A stretch of 64,000 nucleotides of DNA from Mytilus edulis (GCF_963676685.1 NC_092356.1:22555750-22619749), one strand, 5' to 3'; positions 9,836 through 22,600 are shown, numbered from the stretch's first letter. A program made the numbers and translations. Notes: generated by a model from the sequence alone, not told the origin.

Positions 9836-10651
9836 AAGGAATTTCGTGATAAGGTAGACTAACAAGATAACACATAAGGAATTTCAAAACAGATGTATTT
9901 TCACGACCGAAATTTGTTTGTCAGTTTAAAAGAGTAGATTGTAGATATAAAGAAGAAAATGCAGTAACTTTGAATCAGACATATTTATTTGTTGTATTTG
10001 TCATGAATAAGATAATCTTATCTCCAATCATAACTTGACATAAGTTAAGAGAAAATTTTCTTTAACATGTATGAAAACAGTTAAGGTTTTAACAGATAAA
10101 GAACAATAGGGTTACTTTATTATTTCAACAGACCTTATCTGTAATGATGACTCACAATTTTCGTGATAGCTTTATGTGGCTCTTCTAGTTAGTTTAAGTT
10201 TTAAAGTTTATTAACACACAAAGTTAGATATCTTAAAATTGAGACTGTACTCAACAGTGTCCATCCCTATCAAACTAGTATGTGAACAGGATGAAAGATG
10301 TTTTTATTAAATTGTTGCAGGTGCCGGAAATGCATTATACATTGTTAAAACCATTATATCGCTAGCATACTATTAAAAGTCTACAAAATACACATTTGAT
10401 GTGCTTGAACTTTTGATTTTGCCATTTAATTATGGACTTGTTTTGAATAGTGTTTTTGAGTATTAAATTTTTTTTATAGAAGTATTTATTTTTTTTGTAG
10501 ATTAATGTTCACGAAATGTATTAAGATTTCTTAATTTATTGATACTTAACCAGGTTTTTTTAAATTGAAAGAAAGATAAAATGCATTTGTTCCATAAAGG
10601 AAATTTTGTTACTTTTTTATTTAATATACCAAATAAAACCTGTGTTTTAAG
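9836..10651. other. No feature seen
   Basis: AT-rich non-coding sequence with poly-T runs near 10470-10500. Confidence 0.45.
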
Positions 10652-11349
10652 CTACAGCCCTACAGATATCGCTAGGCTGTATCTGTACAGCCCTACAGAT
10701 ATTGCTAGACTGTATCTGTACAGCCCTTCATATATTGCTAGGCTGTATCTGTACAGCCCTACAGATATCGCTAGACTGCATCTGTACAGCCCTACAGATA
10801 TCACTAGGCTGTATCTGTACCGCCCTACATATATCGCTAGGCTGTATCTGTACAGCCCTATAGATATCGCTAGGCTGTATCTGTACAGCCCTACAAGTAT
10901 CACTAGGCTGTATCTGTACCGCCCTACATATATCGCTAGGCTGTATCTGTACAGCCCTACATATATTGCTAGACTGTATCTGTACCGCCCTACATATATC
11001 GCTAGGCTGTATCTGTACAGCCCTATAGATATCGCTAGGCTGTATCTGTACAGCCCTACAGATATCACTAGGCTGTATCTGTACCGCCCTACATATATCG
11101 CTAGGCTGTATCTGTACAGCCCTACAGATATCGCTAGACTGTATCTGTACAGCCCTACAGATATCGCTAGACTGTATCTGTACAGCCCTACAGATATCGC
11201 TAGGCTGTATCTGTACAGCCCTACAGATATCGCTAGACTGTATCTGTACAGCCCTACAGATATCGCTAGACTGTATCTGTACAGCCCTATAGATATCGCT
11301 AGACTGTATCTGTACAGCCCTACAGATATCGCTAGACTGTATCTGTATA
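10652..11349 (+). repeat. 33-bp minisatellite, about 21 units
   Basis: Unit built on GCCCTACAGATATCGCTAGG plus CTGTATCTGTACA. Because 33 is a multiple of 3 and the unit lacks stops, both strands are open: 11-residue repeats with SPTDIAR on the plus strand and ISVGLYRYS-like repeats on the minus strand. I do not regard either as a gene. Each unit is nearly palindromic around GATATC (ACAGCC...GGCTGT). Confidence 0.92.
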
Positions 11350-11990
11350 CTATTCAGATATCACTTTAAGGGTCCGACAGCTGCCGGAATACGTTTTTGT
11401 ATTGTTGTTGTCGATTGATGTATGAACCTGCGTCATGTCTGAATGTGTATAGCTGTCGCATTCCAATGACTTATTGCTTGACCTTATTTGAACTGCGGTC
11501 TGTTTGTTTTCAAGCATTTATTAGAGCATTATGGATTAAATCTTTTTTGCCAGCAGACAAACATGAACAGTATGATTTACTTCATTTTCTACAGCACCAA
11601 TCATCGAGCGAAACATTGAATGTGTACATGAGTAACACACATAATCAACCATGTAAATATGTCAATTTCAGCATGTTTAGAGAACGTCACTTTCAGTTCA
11701 AAATTCTGAAGCGTAGGAAATATCATACACTTGAATCGGATAATCGGATTTTGTTTTGTGTTATTACTGTTGAAATTGGTTGTTAAGTCATAACAAATAA
11801 TGATTTACATTGAGCGATGTATTATTGTTGACCATTCGAGATTCTTTTTTATTTTGCAAACCTACGGTCTGCAGCTGAATGTGTGATTTTAATATTACTT
11901 TGCGGGACCCAAAGGATTTTACATCGAAAATAAATGCAATAAATGTGAGTTTTTTGTCTTTCAAAGAAAAATAAAAATTACAAAATTAGT
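11350..11990. other. No feature supported
   Basis: A 129-codon plus-strand frame at 11397-11786 shows no recognisable domain, and its composition looks like non-coding DNA. It could be a chance frame or an orphan exon. Confidence 0.4.
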
Positions 11991-12148
11991 TATATAGACA
12001 ATAACTGTGTAGTGTCTTTCAATTTCAGCTGTATTTGTACTCGGCTTGAAACCGGAGTAAAATCTCGCTAAAAATACATCTTTTTCTCAGCCTCGTATGA
12101 TTTAGCTGATATTTAAAGACACTACAGAGTTAATGTCTATATACACTA
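11990..12148. repeat. Foldback repeat, about 45-bp arms
   Basis: Left arm TATATAGACAATAACTGTGT... and the reverse complement of the right arm (ending TAATGTCTATATA) agree over about 45 bp with a few mismatches, both including GTAGTGTCTTT. The unpaired centre is about 65 bp. This is consistent with a short MITE. Confidence 0.75.
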
Positions 12149-12689
12149 TAGGCACGGTGAAACATTATAATGGATCAACACAGCACTAGCAACAAATCCT
12201 GGAGTCAATATTTATGACAATAAGAAGATATAGTTTGATTTCCAATGTCACAACTCTCCACCAGAACCCAACACTTATTACAGGCTTATAAATTGAGTTG
12301 CGCTTGAATAAAAACAGTTGTTTGAAACTTGTATCATATAAAAGTTGGAGAGCATCGACAATGGACAAAAACACAGCTTCAGCTATATGTGCTAGGGGGT
12401 GAAGATACCTTATTAAACTATATACGTCATTAAAGAATAATGTCTAACATTAAGTGATAGTTTCTGTCAACATTTTATTGATTCCTACTGGGACTTAATA
12501 CCACGTCAATTAATTGTCTCTTTCAGGTACACTTAACGATTATTTTCTGAATGACTCATAGATATTACGGTTGTTAATGTAACCAAATTTTTATGTGTAT
12601 TAAGAAATAAAAAACCCATCTTATTTGCAAATTAACCAGTATCACAAATTTAAAGTAATGTCATTGAAAAAAAATTAAGAACTGAAAGG
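12149..12689. other. No feature seen
   Basis: No coding or repeat signal recognised. Confidence 0.45.
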
Positions 12690-12785
12690 GGAATATGTCA
12701 CTGAGACAACAATTCTACAAAAGAGTAGAAAACATCCAAATGCCACCAATGGGTCTTCAACGCAGCTTGAAAATCACGCAGCTGT
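12690..12785 (-). repeat. Dispersed repeat M1, diverged
   Basis: Retains GGGGAATATGTCACTGAGAC and AATGGGTCTTCAACGCAGC in the order of minus-strand M1 copies (compare 17918 and 48000). Confidence 0.5.
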
Positions 12786-13514
12786 CCTTGGATTGAAAGT
12801 ATACTATTTCAGTGAAAATGGACGTCATACTAAACTTCAACAATATATATGAACTAAATTTAAAAACATACAGGACAAAATGTCTTCTTATTTCTATTTA
12901 CCTCGACAGAATATCTCCAACCAATTAGCAGTTATTCACATTAATTGTGAAAATGTTATTTATATAGTGTCTTCGCGGGTACAAAAACCTAGAATGACTT
13001 CCCTGTCAATGTTATCATAATTTTTAGCAATCCATTTAATTGTTTTATTCAAATTTGTTGAGTAACTTTTCACAATCTCAAAACTAATACAATTCCCTCC
13101 AGTGCATAAGCATGTTCATACTATTGTGGTTAGATACATTACATAATTTGTCGAAATTTCATAACTGATAATAAATTGTATCAGTAAGACAAGTTGTTTA
13201 ACTAAAGTACAATGATGCACTCGTGTTTAGATAACATATATTCAAACAGAAATTTATTCGCAACGACCATGGAATTTATTTCTATTAAAAGCCATTAACT
13301 TGATTATTTGTGTCTTGACACCTTTCTAAATGTTTCCGTTCATTCTGGACATTGCATTCTATTGTTATAACTAAATGTTATATTTTATGTGTATAAAGGC
13401 ATATGTCTAATTTAATGTATCTACTCTACACCATAGTTCTTTGTTTGGTAATTGCACAATGATAGTATTCAAAAGTTTAGAAAGAAATCTATGTGCATTT
13501 TAATCTCTTTTCAT
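12786..13514. other. No feature seen
   Basis: No coding or repeat signal recognised. Confidence 0.45.
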
Positions 13515-13580
13515 ATTAAAACTCATCAAAGATACACCAGGCTTAAAATTTGTCACGGCAGACACGAATTTCGTATGCAT
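13515..13580 (-). repeat. Retrozyme M3 fragment, decayed
   Basis: AAACTCATCAAAGATACACC and GGCAGACACGAATTTCG resemble the terminal and ribozyme stem III parts of M3, but the catalytic core is missing. Confidence 0.45.
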
Positions 13581-16500
13581 GAAATGGTAAATGTGACTTT
13601 TTCCTCAAATATTGACAGCCATAATTTTTCTGATGGTAAGAGTACAAATTTAGTGATGAGTATATTTTTGGTTAAGTAAATATCAATGAAAAAGGAACGA
13701 GGTAGGTAGGACAATTGGATCATATTCGTTGTATCTATAATCATATATATATATACCCATTTCAAGGATCTCGTCATAGGAAAACAACACTTGAATATAG
13801 TGAAACTTGGATACATATACTCAATATTCATGCACTGCTACAATCTTGATACATAGAAATACGAAGTTTACAAATGAAAGCTCTTCCCCTAAATGTATGT
13901 ATTCATTCAACCATAATTATTATTTTCTAGATATTTGTCTTTGGTATAGTTCGATGCGATTATACGATCAATATAGTTGCACCTTTCGACTTATCTAGTG
14001 TGATGATATCGTCTGCATAGTATATGAAGCTTAACGTGAAACTTAATGGTAAGGCTAATTTCTGTTTATTCATTATTATAGTAAGTTTCCATTTAAAAAT
14101 ATGCGGTAAATGAGTTAAAACAGTAGTCGTATTTGTGAAAATTAACTTCCAGTGAAAATAAGAAAATGTACATTAAAGGTTTAGTTGTAATACTTTCCCG
14201 TCACATATGTGTCAAACAATTTTCTTTACTCTTAAAGGGAAATTCCGCTATTTTTTACTTATCATCTAATTATGTTCATCTTAACATACAAAACACATTT
14301 GCAAAGTTTTAAATTTATATTCCTTCTAATAACGGAGAAAATCAAGTATTTGTAACTTTTTTGGTTGAATTCTCGAGTGGGTCGTGACGTTTTAGCCCGA
14401 TTTGTTGAATTCTGGGAAAAAATAAAATCTGTATAACTCTTATAGCTTATCGACAATATACGTAATTAAAAGCGCACAGCTGACGAATGGTCGTAGTTAT
14501 TAACCACAATATAAGAATGAATGAAAATGAATATGCATATACCGTTTTGTATTGATTGAATTAAACTCCTATAAAATTATCTCTAGTAAATGTTTTCGAA
14601 TAAATTTCAGTAATTATTGTTGAGATTTTTTTCATAAAATATTTATTGAACATTTTTACTGATATTGAACTGAAAATATTTCAGTTCTATTTACCGTTAT
14701 TGTTTTGATAATCATTTCAATGCAACTAATGTGTGAGCAGAGTGTGTATATTATTTTGTAAAGGTCACTGTATATTTCTCGGCTTGAGGTCAATTCGTTT
14801 ACCTTGTAGCTATTTAGCCGCAGGTGTGAGTTCAAGCGTACACAGGTATGAATGTTGTTATTTGGAAAGGATAAACAGAAAGGATTAGAAAGAGTATGCT
14901 GTATTTAATACACTAAGATTTAATACACGATGAGAATAAAGATACAATAATTAAATTGTGTAAATTAATTGAAAATAAAATTCAGATTCATAATTCCGAA
15001 AGTGTATAAAAATAAAAGGAAACAATTTTGGATTACTTTCTTAGCGGCAATTGGCGTAAAGATTCAAATATGAAGTAAAAAATAGTAGTTTTAATCTTTA
15101 ATAAAAACTAAATGCAATATTTCCCAATTTGATATACTATTGCACATCTGTTTGATATCATTGACTTTACCGGAATTTCTTAACTTGTATTCAAATTTGG
15201 CTGTGTTTAATGCTCATAAATGAAACATGCATGATTTTTTTTTAGTTTCTTTTTAACATTTCATTCTTACATAATTAAATTCATTTGACAATCATTTACA
15301 CGAACTTTTTGTAAAAAGAATACCAATGATCTAAGCTAAGGCATTATTTTTTTTGAGGATTTTTGTACATTATTTTTTTTTAAATTCTATGATAATATTT
15401 GTGCAATGATGAACATGATAGCCGTCATTAATCCAAATAAGTAATACAGTAGTTGTAATAAAACTTATATTTTAGTCATGCATAACTTATATTGACGAAT
15501 TTAGAATAGTTCGTCCATACATCGTTGTTCTTGAAACAATCATTATTAGTATACATGTAAGTTTCCTGACGTATAAGCGCCATTGAGGATGAGCTCTAGA
15601 GAAAGCAGACTAGTAGCGTTTCGTTAGTTTGTTTGTTGGGAAAGGAGAGGAAATGCAACCACTTGTACAGATAAACGACAGAATTACCATACAAGCATTT
15701 ATAGTCAACACAACCAGAAAGAGTTCCCATCGTTGGACGGGGAATATGAAGGCTTCCAAGAATGAACAAGTGACATGTCTAACTCTGAACAGTTAGAAAA
15801 CGGACTATCGACATCGACCGCTTGTTCTTGGTATTTGAAACTGCATGCATATATACGTATACGTTTATGATAGTGATGAGTTCTTGCGTCTGACAAAAAC
15901 TAAATTCCTTCATGGTTATATCTTGCCATACGTTTATATTGGTTTGTAAGGTGATTACTCAAAATCGTTATTTGAAGATGTAGATTCATTTCAATACAGA
16001 AATTTCGTCTATATATTAAGTTTCACAAGTGTATACCACGGAGAAGCTCTGAAGGTACATTACTCCCATTTTGTTTGGGTGTGAACCGTCGAAGTTTACA
16101 GCAATATCAAAGAATAAGAGGATGATGGTAGAAAGAACTATGGGCGTCATGTGGCAAATATTACATGCATATCGGACCATGAGTTGTCAATTTGTATGAA
16201 AAGATTTCCAATACAACCATATTATTGAGAAGGAATGTTTACATGCTATACTCTCGTACTAGTATTACAGGGTTCTTGTGGCGTCCACCTTAGACACACA
16301 TCAATTTAACGATGTTTACTGAAAAAAAGACAGAACCAATTTAATGTCATATTTCCCTTGAATACCAAGAAAGAAAATAAATCCCGAAATTAATTTGAAA
16401 CTTTGATATTCAATAGTTTCCCAGCAAAATATTCACATCCCTTGGGGATAATTAGTATTCGTCCAGTGGCATATATAACAATTGTGATGACGAATTCCTT

Positions 16501-17914
16501 CCTTTGTTCGAGAACAATCTTATTGAAATATGAATCTGTGATTTTACTATGTCCACAACTTCGATGAACCAAAGCAAATTATACATCGACCTGTATTTAA
16601 ATCAAATTGGTTCTCTTCTTCTTCCTCTGGTATACAATAGTCTATCGACATTCGATGATTACATACTGTTGGCATACGTGGACTAGTCTATTTACAAAAC
16701 TTTTACCCCAATTTATTCAAAATATATGTTTTTTTCTTATGTTCAATGTATACTGTCATGTATATATTTTAAATTGCGCTATAGTTCCGTAACTTTCTAC
16801 CCAGTCGTATAAACGAATCGTCGACAAGTGCGTACATTTTTTTAAATCAATATTTCTGGTATGTTTCAATCTGTCCTTCACTATAGAAAATAAGTATATA
16901 TTACATTTTCCCATATTCACCCTTGGAAAAAATATTTAAATAGATTTTATTTTCATCAAATCTTATATTTTGGGTATTATTTATATTTTTATGAATAATA
17001 TTCTTTACACCAGAAATGTTATTTATAAACAAGCGTATGAGTTTAGTAATGACAAGTAAGACAGAGTTGTATATTATACATCTGATAGTTCAAAATGGAA
17101 AGTTATAAGTTATCCGCCGTGTACGCTGATCAATACCTGCAGAGGTGAAACGATGCATGAACTTGCAAGCCCGACAGGAAATCGCTTGAATACCTGGACG
17201 TGTCACCTCACACCCCTCACAATACCTTTGGAAGTAATACCTTTAGCCATGCTGGTGATCAGATGAGGGAAGATCAGAATTTATTTGAAAAAAGTTTATT
17301 ACTTTAAAGAATTATGAACAAATTAGATTTTCGAAAACAATTTTCATGGAACACTTATTTATGATTTCAACTTTGACTTTTTACCGAATTCCAATATCAA
17401 CAGTTTAAAAACAACAGACCATGGTAATTTAAAAAAATAAGAATATTTTCCGTATCTAGTTAGTTAGTCGAATAAAACAACCGTACGATTGACAAGATAT
17501 CGACACGCAATTACGACTACATCGGTTACTGTAGTTTTGTTCCTTTGTGGTTTATAGACATATCGTTGTTATTAATCGGGAAAGAAGACAAAATGGCCGA
17601 ACGCAGAGAATTAATACTCTAAATTTTAAATCGATGGTGATCGCTTATCTAGCGGAATAAAACTTTAATAACTATGAATTTGAGCATTTTTATACTGAAT
17701 GAACATAATATCAATTTTTGATTTTTTTGCGAAGTTTCCCTTTAACAGTCTTTTATATATTTTGTCCCGAAAACGTTTCATTGCATCACAAAACTAGCCA
17801 AGAGACTAACAAAAGACTTCAATAATCCGTTGTCTGGACAAATACAAAAATATTAGAAAATACACAACTGGGGAACCTACATGTATCCAAAAATGATTTT
17901 TACAATTGAGATAA
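13581..17914. other. 4.3 kb without a supported feature
   Basis: AT-rich sequence with only short chance frames and a brief (TA)n at 13744-13755. I found no exon with convincing splice sites and no copy of the families seen elsewhere. Confidence 0.4.
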
Positions 17915-18080
17915 TAAAATTGAGAATGGAAATGGGGAATGTGTCAAAGAGACAACAACCCGCCCAAATAAAAAACAACAGCAGAGGGTCACCAACAGGT
18001 CTTCAATGTAGCGAGAAATTCCCGCACCCGGAGGCGTCCTTCAGCTGGCCCCTAAACAAATATATACTAGTCCAGTGATA
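17915..18080 (-). repeat. Dispersed repeat M1
   Basis: Contains GAGAATGGAAATGGGGAATG, GGTCTTCAATGTAGCGAGAA and CCGCACCCGGAGGCGTCCTT. It is the reverse complement of the tails at 37870-38030 and 46080-46250. Confidence 0.85.
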
Positions 18081-18114
18081 ATAAGTTTTTAAGAATAAAG
18101 ATGATGTTTGTTTT

Positions 18115-18182
18115 TTACAAATTGTGACTTGGATGGAGAGTTGTCTCATTGACACTCATGCCACATCGTCTTATATCTATGT
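18115..18182 (-). repeat. M2 end fragment
   Basis: GGAGAGTTGTCTCATTGACA and CACATCGTCTTATAT match the minus-strand end of M2. Confidence 0.55.
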
Positions 18183-18209
18183 ATGGGACACGACTTTTAA
18201 TAGTAAAGG

Positions 18210-18450
18210 CACAAAAAATAAAGGCAACAGTAGTATACCGCTGTTCGAAAATCATAAATCGATTGAGAAAAAAAAATCCGTGTTACAAACTTAAACTGAG
18301 GGAAACGCATCAAATATAAGAGGAGAACAACGAACTAACAGAAACACAACATTAAAATGTAACACACACAGAAACGAACTATAATAAAATAATGGCCATT
18401 TTCCTGACTTGGTACAGGACATTTTAAGAAAAATATGGAGGGTTGAACCT
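18210..18450 (+). repeat. Dispersed repeat M5
   Basis: Contains AGTAGTATACCGCTGTTCGA, ACACACACAGAAACGAACTA and TTCCTGACTTGGTACAGGAC. Related copies lie at 20838 (minus), 23018 (partial) and 26765. Confidence 0.8.
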
Positions 18451-19882
18451 TGTTGAACCACAACATATTCATTCAAAAGATAAAAAGTGAAAAGTACTAC
18501 ATAAGAAACTAGACAAGAGCAAAATGAACCCTTTTAAAGTTTTGCGCCTTGTGTAAATTTGATTATTTTTGCATGGGTATTTCCACCAGAGCTTATGAGA
18601 AAGAGAAAATCCTTGAAAAGTGGAATATCTAGAAATTACTCTTGTAGCTAGAAAAGTGAGGACTACGAATGAATATCTCATGAGAATTTGGTCATCTTAA
18701 TAGAATATTAGAGCCGAAGACCATAACGGTGTTAAAAGAAAAAATCTTACAAGATATAAATTTATATTCAATGGACTCTGCATCAGAATATGAATCTAGT
18801 GACTTTTAATTTCAAACATCTCAGCACTTATTTATCCGTTTACCAACAGATTAGTATATATGTGTGTCTGCTATTTTTCTGGAAAGGCGGTGTTTGCTAA
18901 TTTTTACTTTCTTTCAAAGACAAAAGTGTTGAAAATATTAATTTCCAATTGCTTTTTGTACTCTTTTACATCCAGAATTTTATGAACGCCATAAAATGAT
19001 GACGAACGTGATGATCCAATTGTTGTAATCACAATCCCGACCTCTTATCGTCGAATGGGACACATCGAATTTGTACTTTATTGAGCAACACGACGGTACT
19101 AACAGAAGCTGCAAACCCTTCTTATGCACCCTTTTCAGCCATAAATTATCGCTGTTTATGGTAGTTTGTTTTTGGTTGTAAACTGTTGTTTCGTACTTTT
19201 TCGTATTTTGCCAAGGTGTTGTAAGTTTTTTTTTCTCGACTTATGAGTATATCTGCGTTATTTTCTGCCACTTTATTATGAAAATATTATGTATGGAGAT
19301 GTTTTAGGTAAACCAGGGTCTACTAATAACAGTTTTGTAATATATGTTAGGATAATTAATATGTTAATAAACAAAAGCGATAAATCAAAAGATCTTGGAA
19401 TTGATTTTTTTTTTCCGTAATGGCGACGGCAATCTTGAGTGCATTCTATGTTTTTCAACACAGAAATGCGGTTGCGCTATTCATTGATCCGCAACTAATC
19501 TTTCCTTTACTTGTATAAAAGAATTTGTTATTCAATTTTGTAATTTGGAATCGTATGAAAATATATCAGCAGGTATCAACATTTTGTAGTGTCTAAAATT
19601 AAATTATCCTTTCCTAGATTTTTCAGATTTACCTGAGCAGAACCTCTACACAAAATGGTCGAAGAAGTGTGGTGATCCTTTTGATCTCATCTTATGCTGT
19701 TAATATATTCTTGTTTGTAGTGACGTTTATGATTTCAATGAACGTCATACATGTTTAACTGGTATATTATTATGTCAAGGATTTTGTGACCACAAATTAC
19801 ATAAAAAACTTTACTTAAGTTGTGTTCATAGATCAAAGATTTAGCCTAAAGTGTGGCTGTTCGTGTAGACAAACTAAAATAT
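18451..19882. other. No feature seen
   Basis: No exon, repeat family or RNA gene recognised. Confidence 0.4.
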
Positions 19883-19930
19883 TGAGAATGGAAATGGGAA
19901 ATGTGTCAAATTGACAACACCCCGACCATA
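19883..19930 (-). repeat. M1 end fragment
   Basis: GAGAATGGAAATGGGAAATG followed by GTGTCAAATTGACAACACCC; only the terminal 48 bp of M1. Confidence 0.6.
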
Positions 19931-20029
19931 GACAAACTGTTTACAAAACTGGATACCACATTCAAATTAACGGGATTTTATTTACCGAGCCTTTATATTA
20001 AAAATCAATCCTGGATAAGACAGTTGAAA

Positions 20030-20150
20030 GTTACCAGAGGGACATTCAAACTCATATGTCAGAAATAAACTGACAACGCCATACGGCTAATATAGAAAAT
20101 GGCAAACAGACAATTAATAGTACAGAAACCACAACATCAAGTAAATCATG
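20030..20150 (+). repeat. M4-like fragment
   Basis: GAGGGACATTCAAACTCATA, AACTGACAACGCCATACGGC and CAATTAATAGTACAGAAACC follow the order of the M4 family. Confidence 0.55.
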
Positions 20151-20318
20151 ATAGGAAATACAAGCCCTGGAATATTGTTTCAACTGTGGGATATATTTTC
20201 TGTATGAGGGTGCTGCAGGAGTGTTGCTACATAGAAATGGTATGTTGGGATGCTGAAATCATCTCTTTTGTTGTTACGGTTAGTTTTTTTCACAGACTTT
20301 CATTGTCAATTTATATTT

Positions 20319-20560
20319 TTAAGTCAAGATATCTGTATCTGTTGCATCCTTTATCTCAAGTTCAATGGGATAGATGCGTTCAACATAGTCACCAAATTTT
20401 GTTTTATTAAGTGAGAGAACATCATCTACATAGCGAAAAGTTAAGTTAAAGGATATTGCTAACTTCTTTTCTTTTTCCCTAAGAAGTTCCTGTGTAGTCA
20501 GACTCATATGAATAAAGGAACACATCGGTAAGAAGAGGGTCACATATTTTTCTCATTGGA
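20319..20560 (-). pseudogene. Reverse transcriptase palm fragment (YVDD)
   Basis: The minus strand encodes FRYVDDVLSLNKTKFGDYVE and then RIYPIELEIKDATDTD, the catalytic YVDD motif of a reverse transcriptase common in invertebrate repeats. The same family's C-terminal part (GVYISQLVRFARVCN) is preserved at 36.9 kb. No thumb or nuclease region is joined to it here and the frame is short, so it is a broken remnant. I cannot assign the clade from this fragment. Confidence 0.7.
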
Positions 20561-20837
20561 ATACCGATTCTTTGATGAAAAACAAATATTCGAACCCTTT
20601 AATAAACGTATTCCATAACCTTATCAATTTAAGACTTTTATTATAACTTTGAACATAGTATTTCGGTATAAATACAGGCAACAGAAGTATTTTTAATTCC
20701 TTGTTGTTTGTTTTTTAGTAGAACTTCAGTTTGTTTTTAAATTCAGAATGGTGTAAATAGTAGATATGTAAAACCTTATCATTTAACTGGTGAACGGAAG
20801 GATTGACTAGCTATTAATCCAAGTTCAACCAACCATT

Positions 20838-21062
20838 TATTCCTATAATGTCCTGTACCATGTCTGGAATATGGCAGTTATTATCAAATAGTCTGTTTCT
20901 ATGTATGTTGTTTTGTGTTGAAGCTCAGTGTTTCTGTTGCTCCGTTGTTTTCCATTTTTTGTTGATGTGTTTCCCTCGGTTTTGGTTAATTTATGACCGG
21001 TATTTGTTTTTGCGTAATCGATTTATGAATATTGAACAGCGGGACACCACTGTTGCCTTTAT
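20838..21062 (-). repeat. Dispersed repeat M5
   Basis: Reverse complement of M5: TCCTGTACCATGTCTGGAAT, GTTTCCCTCGGTTTTGGTTA and CACCACTGTTGCCTTTATT. Confidence 0.75.
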
Positions 21063-21092
21063 TCAAATTGAATTTTAAATATAATTAAAAGA

Positions 21093-21362
21093 GGGACGAA
21101 AGATACAAAAGGGACAGTCAAACTCATTAATCTAAAATGAACTGACAACGCCATGGCTAAAAATGAAAAAGACAAACAGACAAACAATAGTACACAAGAC
21201 ACAACATAGAAAACTAAAGAATAAACAACACGAACCCCACCAAAAACTAGGGGTGATCTCAAGTGCTCCGGAAGGGTAAGCAGATCCTGCTCCACATTCG
21301 GCACCCGTCGTGTTGCTTATGTGATAATAAATCCGGTAAATAGTCTAATTCGGTAGGTCACA
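21093..21362 (+). repeat. Dispersed repeat M4
   Basis: GAGGGACGAAAGATACAAAA, CACGAACCCCACCAAAAACT and GCACCCGTCGTGTTGCTTAT are shared, nearly unchanged, with 33517-33800 and 51638-51905. Confidence 0.88.
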
Positions 21363-22000
21363 TTCACGAAAGGGAAGGGGATTGTAGTTACGACGTAAGT
21401 GACATAAGAAACGGAGGCAAAAATAAACGCTTAAGACAAAAACACACATTTTAATTCTTCTATTTAATCATAAAAAAAGCCATATACAAGTTCAAAATGT
21501 TCATAAAAGAATCATATTTTAAAATCAAGTGCAGATAAAATAAAAACTTCTCCAAATTAATATCAGAACCACTTTTGATTATATCTAGATATATTTTGCA
21601 TTCAGAAAATATTTGTGTAACCCCTAATTGCACGGGATCAAACATTTTGTCAAAGATATTTCTTAAAAAAATCAAAAAGTAGCCCTTAAATCATTTATAA
21701 AATAAACCTAGTAGATTTCTTAAATATAATGGGTGATTCTGTTAAATAGACCGTTGAAGAAAAAATTGACAGACATGACAACACTTTCTTTAACTTAATT
21801 CTAGGGGCTAGCCTCAAAATTACTTTTTTTAATGAAATAAAGTAAGTGGTAGTTGAATATGATTTTTGTTTCTCTTTTAAACCGCAAATTTTAAGTTTTA
21901 AAGTACAAAAGTGTTTTTGTTGGAATGCAGCGCACATTATCATGTCGGTAATTGTATATCCTTATACAATTAATATTACATAATTGATTATTAGATTATA
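21363..22000. other. No feature seen
   Basis: AT-rich; no coding or repeat signal recognised. Confidence 0.4.
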
Positions 22001-22150
22001 TTGAACAGATATATCATGTTAAGGAGGGGTATTTGCGAAAAATACCAGTCGAGAGAATGTTAAATTTCACGAGCCGTAAGGCGAGGGAAATTCATTCTCA
22101 AGACTGGTATTTTTCGCAAATACCCCTCAATAACATGATAATCTGTTTAA
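22001..22150. repeat. Foldback repeat with 60-65 bp arms
   Basis: Left arm 22001-22067 and right arm 22087-22150 are near-perfect reverse complements, including GAGGGGTATTTGCGAAAAAT. They are separated by an unpaired ACGAGCCGTAAGGCGAG. If transcribed it would make a long hairpin. Confidence 0.9.
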
Positions 22151-22504
22151 TTACACCGAATGTTAATGTACTAAAACGCATTGATGATCGTGATGTTACA
22201 AGCGTCCAGTCGGATAAAGTATTTTTTGGCAAATACCACGGCACAGAGGGTAAAAAAGGCATATCCTTTTAGCAAATACCCCGGCGGCGTTAAAAATGAA
22301 CGATATTCATTTGATAACAGTAAATTGGTGAAAAATACACTGGCTATTAACCAATCAAAACCCCGGATTCTTACATAAGGTGTAATTATGACTGAAATAC
22401 ATTAAATCAACAATCATAAACTACCAAATTGAATTTGAAATATAAAAACACATCTGTAATACTAAAATAACGAGGTCCAATTTGTCAGCCGTCATGGGGT
22501 AAAT

Positions 22505-22600
22505 AGTTATCAAAAGTACCAGGATTATAATTTACTACGCCAGACACGCGTTTCGTCTACATAAGACTCATCAGTGACGCTCATATCAAATAGACTTAAC
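22505..22600 (-). mobile_element. Retrozyme M3, truncated, with hammerhead
   Basis: Contains the end block AAGTACCAGGATTATAATTT and an intact hammerhead core, then breaks off after about 20 bp on the far side. Confidence 0.75.
22534..22582 (-). ncRNA. Hammerhead ribozyme, core intact
   Basis: On the minus strand: GCGTCA, CTGATGA, GTC/GAC closed by TTATGTA, GAAA, stem III ACGCGTGT (one G-U pair), C at 22543, then TGGCGT. All core residues are kept. Confidence 0.85.

Noticed and set aside
10581-11369. 262-residue plus-strand frame and 138-residue minus-strand frame with 11-residue repeats
   Set aside because: Both arise from a 33-bp minisatellite whose unit length is a multiple of three and which lacks stops; no flanking coding signal.
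11397-11786. 129-residue frame as a candidate gene
   Set aside because: No domain, no splice context, composition like the surrounding DNA.
20848-21304. Cysteine- and hydrophobic-rich frames at 20848 (+) and 21059 (-)
   Set aside because: They are translations of repeats M5 and M4; the same frames recur at 33437 and 51608.
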